Translations under genes and position numbers: made by a program
The notes under the pieces: generated by a model
Database searches by the model: none
Seen by the model: the letters and a program-made list of their open reading frames with translations, nothing else
Told to the model about the DNA's origin: nothing
In this document: positions 56,944 to 64,000 of the stretch, one piece after another
Numbering within the stretch: the stretch's first letter is position 1
Layout: the number at the start of each line of letters is the position of its first letter
Origin: Pseudomonas sp.
GTDB lineage: Bacteria > Pseudomonadota > Gammaproteobacteria > Pseudomonadales > Pseudomonadaceae
NCBI RefSeq assembly: GCF_028293835.1
Contig: NZ_JAQGNX010000170.1
Span: forward strand, 1 to 64,000
Length of the DNA stretch: 64,000 bases
Direction of reading: 5' to 3'

Positions 56944-57498
56944 TCAGTTGATAGCGACAACGAATGCCACATCGGCTTCAGCGGGGCCGGGGCTCACAGC
57001 TTCAGCGGTAGACCGGTAGTAGACATCGAAGCGCATGTCGGTTGGATCCTTTTCGGCCAAGTTGTATTCCGCGGACTCTGAGCCGTTGCCCAGGTTGGTT
57101 CCGCTCTTGTCTTTGATGACGGCAACCACGCCTTTGGCTGCGTCGGTGGTGGGCTTGAATGCGTAGTAAACACCGCTCGGATCAGCTGCACCGGTAAAGG
57201 TGACCCTGGCCGTTGAGTCAGGGGCAATAGTGCAACCACCGGCACCTGGAATGACTCGAAGAATAAAACCTTTACCGCCATATTCCTGACCCGCCGCAGT
57301 AAAACGGCTCGCTTCGACGCTGCCCATGTTCACGCGCCCGGCGCCCGGCGCGCCGGTTTCCGGATCAACAACTTCAATACCGCAACTGACTGCGGTGATC
57401 TTGCCCTGAAAGTTGATGGTGCCAGTGGTAGCAAAGACCGACGAGGCGAACAGCCCAAAGATCAGGCTTAGAGGAAGCGTAACTAATGTGTTTTTCAT
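56944..57498 (-). CDS. Major fimbrial subunit
   Basis: A type 1-like pilin of 184 residues, first gene of the chaperone-usher operon. The ATG follows AGGA; a TTG two codons earlier is open. Signal peptide ends near SVFA/TTGT. The mature protein has the pilin fold: TINFQGKITAVSCGIEV with the first Cys, GGCTIAP with the second, and a C-terminal beta strand (ADVAFVVAIN) that binds the chaperone. Expected to polymerise into the fimbrial shaft. Confidence 0.92.
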   Translation of the reverse strand: MKNTLVTLPLSLIFGLFASSVFATTGTINFQGKITAVSCGIEVVDPETGAPGAGRVNMGSVEASRFTAAGQEYGGKGFILRVIPGAGGCTIAPDSTARVTFTGAADPSGVYYAFKPTTDAAKGVVAVIKDKSGTNLGNGSESAEYNLAEKDPTDMRFDVYYRSTAEAVSPGPAEADVAFVVAIN

Positions 57499-57959
57499 GC
57501 TCAAAGTCCTTCATTGAAAAAAATTGACAAGACCGGGTCCAATCCATGGCCTTGGCTACGATTATGCGTTTCATGATTAACGGAAAGGTCGCCACGTTCT
57601 CAAATCACGCTTTGCAGTGTGCAAGTAGAAGACGCTTTAAATCTGTGTAGAGCATCCTCTATTTGAAGCACGTAAAAATCATAGTCGTTATAAAAGGTTA
57701 GCGATATCGGATGCGTTCCTAAATTGTTGTAGGAGCGCTGACTGTATGGTTAAGGAAAAAAACTATACGGCGAAGGACAAAGTTGGTCGTCCTGTAGGAT
57801 GTTTCGATAGTTTTATTGGAATTTCAGAATAGACGAAGTCGAAGTGGCTGAACATGTCCTGTATTAAATACAAGGTTGAAACGTGTATATACGACAAGCA
57901 GCGATTGAGCAATGAATGCTCGGATTTTGCCCCATGCACAACCGCACCTGACCATAGTC
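57499..57959. other. Divergent intergenic region between the fimbrial and kdp operons, no gene seen
   Basis: It must hold the fimbrial promoter (minus) and part of the kdp promoter (plus). It is relatively AT-rich. Small inverted repeats are visible: TGTATTAAATACA (57860-57872) and GAGCA-N5-TGCTC (near 57907). A frame is open here that leads into kdpA but it lacks conserved residues. No gene or known site is recognised with confidence. Confidence 0.6.
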
Positions 57960-57976
57960 TTTACGTTTTCTTTATG
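57960..57976 (+). promoter_or_regulatory. Candidate KdpE operator
   Basis: TTTACG-TTTTC-TTTATG, a 6-5-6 direct repeat. It has the same geometry as the E. coli kdpFABC operator TTTATACTTTTTTTACA (two TTTAyR half-sites, 11 bp apart). It lies 92 bases before kdpF. Confidence 0.6.
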
Positions 57977-58067
57977 CCCAGTCGCTATCGTCGATCTCGT
58001 TCCTTTACACCCTCCCTGCGGACAATAACCCCCACACGCGGCACTTGCCGCACGACGGAGAAATGTC

Positions 58068-58157
58068 ATGAGCGTTCTGGACGGGGTGTCACTGCTGTTG
58101 GCAGCAGGGCTGTTCATTTACTTGATGGTGGCGCTGTTACGCGCCGACCAGCACTAG
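58068..58157 (+). CDS. kdpF: KdpF, small subunit of the potassium pump
   Basis: A 29-residue single-span membrane peptide that stabilises the KdpABC complex. The start ATG follows GGAG at seven bases. The sequence is MSVLDGVSLLL followed by a hydrophobic helix and a basic C-terminal end (LLRADQH), the standard KdpF pattern. It is 8 bases before kdpA. Confidence 0.92.
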   Translation: MSVLDGVSLLLAAGLFIYLMVALLRADQH

Positions 58158-58165
58158 GAGCAGCC

Positions 58166-59860
58166 ATGCACAGTTATGACTATCTACTGATTCTGGCTTT
58201 CTTTGCGCTGGTGCTGCTGCCCGCGCCGTGGCTGGGGCGTTTTTATTACCGGATCATGGAAGGTGAGCGCACCTTTCTGACACCGGTGTTGGGCCCTGTG
58301 GAGCGTGCATGTTATCGCTTGTCCGGGGTCGACCCGAAAATTGAACAAAACTGGAAAACCTACACCTTGGCGTTGCTCGCGTTTAACCTCGCGGGCTTTG
58401 TCGTGTTGTTCGCGATTCTGTTGTTCCAAGGCAACTTGCCGCTCAATCCGCAGCAACTGCCGGGCATGGAATGGTCGTTGGCGTTCAACACGGCCATGAG
58501 CTTCGTCACTAACACTAACTGGCAGAGCTACAGCGGCGAAGCCTCGCTCAGCTACTTGAGCCAGATGGTTGGCCTGACGGTCCAGAATTTCGTCAGCGCA
58601 GCCACCGGCATCGCGGTGCTGATCGTGTTCTGCCGGGGCATCAGCCGCCGCTCGACACAAAACCTGGGTAACTTCTGGGCCGACATGACCCGCGCCACCC
58701 TTTATGGGCTGCTGCCGTTGTGCCTGATCCTGGCGCTGTTTCTGGTGTGGCAGGGCGTGCCACAAACCTTCGCCCATTATATTGATGCCGTGACCTTGCA
58801 AGGCGCTGACCAAAGCTTGCCCATGGGGCCTGCCGCCAGCCAGATTGCGATCAAACAACTGGGCACTAACGGCGGTGGTTTCTTCGGCGTCAATTCGGCG
58901 CATCCATTCGAAAACCCTACTGCCTGGAGCAACCTGATCGAAGTGGTGTCCATCATCCTGATCCCGGTGGCGCTGGTGTTTACCTTCGGCCATTACGTCA
59001 AAGACATGCGCCAAAGCAAAGCGATGATGGCTTGCATGCTGACACTGTTTTTGATTGGCGGCGCTACCGCTCTATGGGCCGAATATCAGCCTAACCCGGC
59101 GCTGAACATTGCGTCGGTGGAGCAGACCGCGCCGCTTGAAGGCAAGGAAAGCCGCTTCGGCACCACCGCCACCGTACTCTGGGCCACGACCACTACCGCT
59201 GCGTCCAACGGTTCGGTCAACGGCATGCACGACAGCCTCAACCCGCTGACCGGCATGGTTGCGCTGGCGAACATGATGGTTGGCGAAGTGATCTTCGGCG
59301 GGGTCGGTGCCGGGATGTACGGCATGTTGCTCAACGTGCTGATCGCGGTATTCCTCGCCGGTCTGATGATCGGCCGTACTCCGGAATACCTGGGTAAAAA
59401 GCTGCAAGCGTATGAAGTCAAACTACTGGTCGCCACCTTGATGGTCATGCCCATTGGCGTGTTGGTCTTCGGCGCCCTGGCCGCAAGTCTGCCAGGTCCG
59501 GCGGGCGCCATCAGCAACCCTGGCGCACACGGTTTCAGTCAGCTGCTTTACAGCTACACCTCGGCCACCGCCAACAACGGCTCGGCGTTCGGTGGCTTCA
59601 GCGCCAACACGCTGTTTCACAACCTGATGCTCAGCCTGTCGATGTTCCTTGGCCGCTTCGGCTACATCCTTCCAGTGCTGGCACTGGCTGGCAGCCTGGC
59701 AGCGAAAAAGAGCGCACCGCTGGGCCTGAACAGCTTCCCGACCCACGGTACGTTGTTTGTCACATTGCTGACCATGACCATTTTGCTGGTGGGTGGCCTG
59801 ACATTCCTGCCGACCCTGGCACTGGGACCGATTGCCGAACATTTGAGCATGGGCTTCTGA
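58166..59860 (+). CDS. kdpA: Potassium-transporting ATPase potassium-binding subunit KdpA
   Basis: The channel-like potassium-binding subunit of the KdpFABC ATPase, 564 residues. The start MHSYDYLLILAFFALVLLP is used; an open frame reaches about 100 codons further upstream but covers kdpF and is not conserved. About ten TM helices. Selectivity-filter-like segments: NTAMSFVTNTNWQSYSGE, IKQLGTNGGGFFGVNSAHPFENP, TTTAASNGSVNGMHDSLNP and the final SATANNGSAFGGFSANT, whose glycines line the pore. Operon with kdpF, kdpB and kdpC. Confidence 0.98.
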   Translation: MHSYDYLLILAFFALVLLPAPWLGRFYYRIMEGERTFLTPVLGPVERACYRLSGVDPKIEQNWKTYTLALLAFNLAGFVVLFAILLFQGNLPLNPQQLPGMEWSLAFNTAMSFVTNTNWQSYSGEASLSYLSQMVGLTVQNFVSAATGIAVLIVFCRGISRRSTQNLGNFWADMTRATLYGLLPLCLILALFLVWQGVPQTFAHYIDAVTLQGADQSLPMGPAASQIAIKQLGTNGGGFFGVNSAHPFENPTAWSNLIEVVSIILIPVALVFTFGHYVKDMRQSKAMMACMLTLFLIGGATALWAEYQPNPALNIASVEQTAPLEGKESRFGTTATVLWATTTTAASNGSVNGMHDSLNPLTGMVALANMMVGEVIFGGVGAGMYGMLLNVLIAVFLAGLMIGRTPEYLGKKLQAYEVKLLVATLMVMPIGVLVFGALAASLPGPAGAISNPGAHGFSQLLYSYTSATANNGSAFGGFSANTLFHNLMLSLSMFLGRFGYILPVLALAGSLAAKKSAPLGLNSFPTHGTLFVTLLTMTILLVGGLTFLPTLALGPIAEHLSMGF

Positions 59861-59867
59861 GGACTAG

Positions 59868-61952
59868 ATGATGTCTATTTATAAAGATCATATGCAGACT
59901 CCTGTCGCAAAAACCGGTGCGCCCCACGATGCTCCGGATCCGGTAAAAACGGCGCTGTCGGCGTTGTGGCGTCCGGCTCTGATACAGGCGTTCGTCAAAC
60001 TCGACCCCCGTCAGTTACAGCGGGCGCCGGTGATGTTGGTGGTAGAACTGACCGCCATTCTGACCAGTATTTTGTGTGTGATTCCTGACCCGGCGGTGCC
60101 CACCCCGGTCGCGGTGCAGATCGCTATGTGGTTGTGGTTCACCGTGCTGTTCGCCAATTTCGCCGAAGCTTTGGCCGAGGGGCGCGGCAAGGCCCGTGCT
60201 GACAGCCTTAAAGCCGGCAGCGAAGGCCTAAAGGCTCGTCGTCGTGACGAGAGCGGCAATTTTAAGGTAGTCAACGCCAGCAGCCTGCGCCGTGGCGATG
60301 TGGTCCGCGTCGATGCCGGGGAAATGGTCCCTGGCGACGGCGAGGTTATCGAAGGCATCGCAGCGGTCAACGAAGCAGCGATTACCGGCGAATCCGCCCC
60401 AGTGATTCGCGAGTCAGGCGGCGACCGTTCTGCCGTGACCGGCAATACACGCCTGGTGTCGGACTGGCTGTTGATCCGCATCACTGCCAACCCTGGCGAA
60501 TCGACTCTTGACCGCATGATCGCACTGGTGGAAGGGGCCAAGCGGCAGAAAACCCCCAACGAAGTCGCGCTGGATATTTTGCTGATCGGCTTGACCCTGA
60601 TCTTTCTGCTGGTGGTGGTCACCCTGCAACCCTTCGCCCGATTCTCCGGTGGCAGCTTGCCGCTGGTGTTTCTGGTAGCGCTGTTGGTGACCCTGATTCC
60701 TACCACCATCGGCGGCCTGTTATCCGCCATCGGTATCGCCGGCATGGACCGGTTGGTGCGCCTCAACGTGATTGCCAAGTCTGGCCGTGCAGTAGAGGCA
60801 GCGGGTGATGTGCACGTGTTGCTGCTGGACAAAACCGGCACCATCACCTTCGGCAACCGTCGCTGCACTGCGCTCTATGCGGCACCGGGGGTGACGGCTC
60901 TGGAGTTGGGCGAAGGTGCGTTGCTGGCCTCGCTGGCCGATGACACCGCCGAAGGTAAATCCATTGTCGAGTACTTGCGCGAACTGCACCCGATCAAAGA
61001 ACCCGGCGCTGCATCGTTGACGCCAGTAACTTTCAGCGCCGAAACCCGTCTATCCGGGGTCGATTATCAAGGCCGTGTTTATCGCAAAGGCGCGGTGGAT
61101 TCAGTGTTGGCTTTTGTCGACATGACCCGCAGTGACCTGATGCCAGCGCTGGCCCGGGAAGTCGATAAAATCGCCAAGACCGGTGGCACACCGTTGTTGG
61201 TGTGCATGGACGGCAAACTGCTGGGCGCGATTCACCTCAAGGACGTGGTCAAACCCGGTATTCGCGAACGTTTTGCCGAGCTGCGCAAGCTGGGGATTCG
61301 CACGGTAATGGTCACCGGTGACAACCCACTGACGGCCGCCGCGATTGCCGCTGAAGCGGGCGTCGATGACGTCCTGGCCGAAGCCACCCCGGAGAAAAAA
61401 CTCGAACGGATTCGTCTCGAACAGAACGACGGGCGTTTGGTAGCCATGTGCGGTGACGGCGCCAATGACGCCCCGGCGCTGGCCCAGGCCGATGTTGGCA
61501 TGGCGATGAACGACGGTACGCAAGCGGCGCGTGAGGCGGCGAACATGGTCGACCTCGACAGCGACCCGACCAAGCTGCTGGACGTGGTGCAGATTGGTAA
61601 AGAGTTGCTGGTGACTCGCGGCGCCCTGACGACGTTTTCCATCGCCAACGACGTGGCCAAGTATTTCGCGATTCTGCCCGCGCTGTTCGCCTCGATCTAT
61701 CCGCAATTGGGGGTGCTGAACGTCATGCACCTGGCCAGTCCGCAGAGCGCGATCCTCTCGGCGATTGTCTTCAACGCCTTGATCATCGTCGTGCTTATCC
61801 CGCTGGCCCTGCGCGGCGTACGGGTGCAAGCGGCCAGTGCCGCTGCGCTATTGCGTCGTAACCTGCTGATCTACGGCCTCGGCGGAATTGTCGCGCCGTT
61901 CGTGGGGATCAAGCTCATCGACCTGCTGTTGACTGGGCTGCACCTGGTTTAA
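59868..61952 (+). CDS. kdpB: Potassium-transporting P-type ATPase subunit KdpB
   Basis: The catalytic P-type ATPase subunit, 694 residues. Actuator-domain TGES (ITGESAPV), phosphorylation motif with Asp321 in [13 protein letters not shown], nucleotide-binding region, and hinge [21 protein letters not shown] regions at about 55-105, 230-300 and 590-690. The start is one of two adjacent ATGs after GAGGACTAG. 7-base gap to kdpA. Confidence 0.98.
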   Translation: MMSIYKDHMQTPVAKTGAPHDAPDPVKTALSALWRPALIQAFVKLDPRQLQRAPVMLVVELTAILTSILCVIPDPAVPTPVAVQIAMWLWFTVLFANFAEALAEGRGKARADSLKAGSEGLKARRRDESGNFKVVNASSLRRGDVVRVDAGEMVPGDGEVIEGIAAVNEAAITGESAPVIRESGGDRSAVTGNTRLVSDWLLIRITANPGESTLDRMIALVEGAKRQKTPNEVALDILLIGLTLIFLLVVVTLQPFARFSGGSLPLVFLVALLVTLIPTTIGGLLSAIGIAGMDRLVRLNVIAKSGRAVEAAGDVHVLLLDKTGTITFGNRRCTALYAAPGVTALELGEGALLASLADDTAEGKSIVEYLRELHPIKEPGAASLTPVTFSAETRLSGVDYQGRVYRKGAVDSVLAFVDMTRSDLMPALAREVDKIAKTGGTPLLVCMDGKLLGAIHLKDVVKPGIRERFAELRKLGIRTVMVTGDNPLTAAAIAAEAGVDDVLAEATPEKKLERIRLEQNDGRLVAMCGDGANDAPALAQADVGMAMNDGTQAAREAANMVDLDSDPTKLLDVVQIGKELLVTRGALTTFSIANDVAKYFAILPALFASIYPQLGVLNVMHLASPQSAILSAIVFNALIIVVLIPLALRGVRVQAASAAALLRRNLLIYGLGGIVAPFVGIKLIDLLLTGLHLV

Positions 61953-62006
61953 GTACATTATGCGTCACGCTCCATGGGCGTGACGTTCACCCTGATTGAG
62001 GATTCG

Positions 62007-62570
62007 ATGATGTCGACTGTATTGCGTCCGGCCCTGAGCCTGATTGTGTTAATGACCCTGATCACTGGCGTGGCGTATCCGCTGGTGGTGACGGGGATCG
62101 CCCAAGTGGCGTTTCCCGCGCAAGCCAATGGCAGCCTGCTGTATGACAAGGCCGGCACGGTACGGGGTTCGGAACTGATTTCCCAGAACTTCACCGGCGA
62201 TGGCTGGTTCCACTCGCGTCCGTCTGCCGGTGCATTTGCTACCGTTTCCAGCAGCGCAAGCAACCTGTCACCCAGCAATCCGGCGCTGGCTGCACGGGTT
62301 AGCGCAGATGTCGCCAAAGAAGCAGTGCCCGGCCAGGGCGCGGTGCCTTTATCCCTGTTAACCACTTCCGGCAGCGGCCTTGACCCACACCTGCCCCCCG
62401 AGGCTGTGGCCTACCAGGTGGCCCGCGTCGCCGCCGCCCGCAACGTATCCGTGGACACCGTGCAACGGCTGGTAAACGAAAATACCTACCGGCCACTGGT
62501 TGGCCCGCCGGTGGTCAACGTTTTGCTATTGAATCAAACGTTGATTGAGTTACCGTCAGCGCAGCTTTGA
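62007..62570 (+). CDS. kdpC: Potassium-transporting ATPase subunit KdpC
   Basis: The membrane-anchored periplasmic subunit that assists potassium pumping by KdpAB; 187 residues. Start at [33 protein letters not shown], after TGAGG; an upstream ATG at 61974 has no good ribosome-binding site. N-terminal TM helix at about 8-32, then a periplasmic domain with [22 protein letters not shown] and [25 protein letters not shown]. Ends the pump operon; kdpD follows after 54 bases. Confidence 0.96.
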   Translation: MMSTVLRPALSLIVLMTLITGVAYPLVVTGIAQVAFPAQANGSLLYDKAGTVRGSELISQNFTGDGWFHSRPSAGAFATVSSSASNLSPSNPALAARVSADVAKEAVPGQGAVPLSLLTTSGSGLDPHLPPEAVAYQVARVAAARNVSVDTVQRLVNENTYRPLVGPPVVNVLLLNQTLIELPSAQL

Positions 62571-62624
62571 GGCGTTGGCAGACTGGACCTACAGGATTGT
62601 GTTGCACTGGATAAAGAGAACCCC

Positions 62625-64000
62625 ATGAGTGATACCCGCCGCGCCGATGCTCTGTTAGCCGATCTGCCAAGGGACGGTCGTGGGCGGCTGAAGGTGTTTC
62701 TTGGCGCCGCGCCGGGGGTGGGCAAAACCTACGCCATGCTCCAGGCCGCCCATGCCCAACTTCGCCAAGGCTTGCATATTCTGGCGGGTGTGGTTGAAAC
62801 CCATGGTCGTGCGGAAACCGAAGCCCTGCTCAATGGATTGCCCCAACAGCCGCTGCTGCGCTCGGAATACCGCGGCGTAACCCTCGAAGAAATGGACCTC
62901 GATGGCCTGCTTATGGCTGCGCCGAAGCTGGTACTGGTAGACGAACTGGCCCACAGCAATGCGCCAGGCAGCCGACACGCCAAACGCTGGCAAGATATAC
63001 AAGAGTTGCTGGCCGCCGGGATTAACGTCTACACAACGGTCAACGTTCAACACCTGGAAAGTCTCAACGACCAAGTGCGCGGAATTACCGGGGTTCAGGT
63101 TCGAGAAACACTGCCTGACTGGGTGTTGCAGGAAGCCTACGAACTGGTGCTCATCGACCTGCCGCCACGGGAACTGCTGGAACGTTTGCGCGACGGCAAG
63201 GTGTATGTGCCTGAGCAAGCTCGGGCCGCCATTGATGCGTTTTTCACCCAAACCAACCTTACCGCTCTGCGGGAGTTGGCGATGCAGACGGCTGCGGCGC
63301 AAGTCGATGACGACCTGGCCCAGGGTTATCGTCAGTTGGGTCAGGCTGCGCCCGCTGTGCGCGGTCGTCTGTTGGTAGGCGTCGACGGTGATGCTCAAGC
63401 TGAACGGCTGGTGCGGCATGCCAGTCGTGTGGCCCAGCGTCGGCATCTGCCGTGGAGTCTGGTACATGTGGATAACGGCCGAGTCATCGATGAAGACGCG
63501 CGCATGCGCTTGCAAAATGCCCAGCAACTGGCCGAACGCCTGGGCGGCGAAGTGGTGCTGCTGCGCGCAGGCGAGGTGGCCAAAACCCTGATCCAACACG
63601 CGGCGGAACGGCGTGCCAGTCTGGTGCTGGTGGGGCAGTCGCGCCCTCGTTTGCGCAGGCGGTTGTTTGGCGGAGGGCTTGCGGCGCGCTTGCTGCAAGA
63701 TGCTCACGGTCTGGAAATCAATGTTCTGGACAGCGAGGCGCAGCATGATCAGCCTCGCGCTCGTTCAGCGCGGGCGGTGGTCTGGTTCGACTATGGGTTG
63801 GCACTGATCGCGACGATCCTGGCCAGCGCGCTGGCATGGGCGGTGGCCAGCGTGTTGGCACTGCCGAACATCTCCCTGGTATTCCTCGCCGCCGTGCTGC
63901 TGGTGGCGGTGCGCAGTAGCCTGGGCCCGGCGTTGGCCTGTGCCGCGATGTCATTTTTGGCTTACGATTTTCTGTTCATTCCACCGACGTTCTCCCTGAG
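62625..64000 (+). CDS. kdpD: Sensor histidine kinase KdpD, 3' partial
   Basis: The potassium/turgor sensor kinase of the Kdp system; 458 codons are present before the window ends. The ATG follows AAAGAGAA. N-terminal KdpD domain (about 20-230) with Walker A FLGAAPGVGKTYAML and Walker B KLVLVDELAHSNAPGSRH, the universal-stress-protein-like domain (about 245-370, with LVGQSRPRLRRRLFGGGLAARLL), and the first TM helices (about 385-458, LALIATILASALAWAVAS). The kinase domain lies beyond the window. kdpE should follow. Confidence 0.96.
   Translation, partial: MSDTRRADALLADLPRDGRGRLKVFLGAAPGVGKTYAMLQAAHAQLRQGLHILAGVVETHGRAETEALLNGLPQQPLLRSEYRGVTLEEMDLDGLLMAAPKLVLVDELAHSNAPGSRHAKRWQDIQELLAAGINVYTTVNVQHLESLNDQVRGITGVQVRETLPDWVLQEAYELVLIDLPPRELLERLRDGKVYVPEQARAAIDAFFTQTNLTALRELAMQTAAAQVDDDLAQGYRQLGQAAPAVRGRLLVGVDGDAQAERLVRHASRVAQRRHLPWSLVHVDNGRVIDEDARMRLQNAQQLAERLGGEVVLLRAGEVAKTLIQHAAERRASLVLVGQSRPRLRRRLFGGGLAARLLQDAHGLEINVLDSEAQHDQPRARSARAVVWFDYGLALIATILASALAWAVASVLALPNISLVFLAAVLLVAVRSSLGPALACAAMSFLAYDFLFIPPTFSL

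Noticed and set aside
57854-58165. In-frame open extension of kdpA by about 104 codons
   Set aside because: It covers kdpF in another frame, has no conserved residues or ribosome-binding site, and KdpA length is exact from 58166.
1-64000. tRNA, rRNA, CRISPR, prophage, insertion sequence
   Set aside because: Looked for characteristic sequences, spaced repeats and transposase motifs on both strands; none seen.

Overview
The window is a stretch of a Pseudomonas chromosome, most like the P. fluorescens group. The evidence is gene content and order: fabA-fabB beside a hybrid sensor kinase and gpsA, the liu leucine-degradation genes, muxABC-opmB, an MHYT-GGDEF-EAL protein, and many palindromic extragenic repeats with tgtaggag/ctcctaca ends. 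It has moderately high GC, dense coding and many ATGA stop-start overlaps. I see no rRNA, tRNA, CRISPR array, insertion sequence or prophage. Both ends cut genes: htpG on the left, kdpD on the right.

Layout. 1-2.7 kb: htpG and a dienelactone hydrolase. 2.7-4.2 kb: nested repeats, a pirin gene and the C-terminal remnant of an OsmC gene. 4.2-8.1 kb: fabB, fabA and a hybrid histidine kinase. 8.3-10.2 kb: gpsA, a DUF4389 membrane protein and sixA. 10.3-13.2 kb: an ECF sigma/anti-sigma pair with its own ECF-type promoter, an M14 carboxypeptidase, and a 22-codon lysine-rich ORF with a strong ribosome-binding site. 13.2-21 kb: leucine/isovalerate catabolism on the minus strand, ordered liuR-liuE, an AT-rich gap, then liuA-B-C-D, with two matching perfect palindromes that are probably LiuR operators. 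21-26.7 kb: a LysR regulator divergent from an acyl-CoA dehydrogenase, a PstS-like/OmpA fusion, xthA and a GNAT acetyltransferase. 26.8-32.2 kb: tamA-tamB. 32.2-35 kb: repeats, an aldo/keto reductase divergent from a LysR regulator, and tpx. 35.2-44.2 kb: the four-gene muxABC-opmB efflux operon. 44.4-52.2 kb: an MHYT-GGDEF-EAL protein, a short-chain dehydrogenase, a MocR regulator, ccoG and an OmpR-type two-component pair. 52.4-57.5 kb: a chaperone-usher fimbrial operon (subunit, chaperone, usher, adhesin) with intercistronic hairpins. 58-64 kb: kdpFABC and the start of kdpD, with a KdpE-like direct repeat upstream.

How the parts work together. The Liu enzymes take isovaleryl-CoA to acetoacetate and acetyl-CoA, with LiuR as likely controller of both transcription units. 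FabA and FabB form the anaerobic unsaturated fatty-acid branch. TamA/TamB, MuxABC-OpmB and the fimbrial genes build envelope transport or surface structures. KdpFABC is the high-affinity potassium pump sensed by KdpD. I found no wholly new system. The more unusual points are a repeat inserted into another repeat with its empty counterpart 29 kb away, the split liu locus with its AT-rich gap, the 22-aa ORF, the KdpE-like site and the fimbrial intercistronic hairpins.
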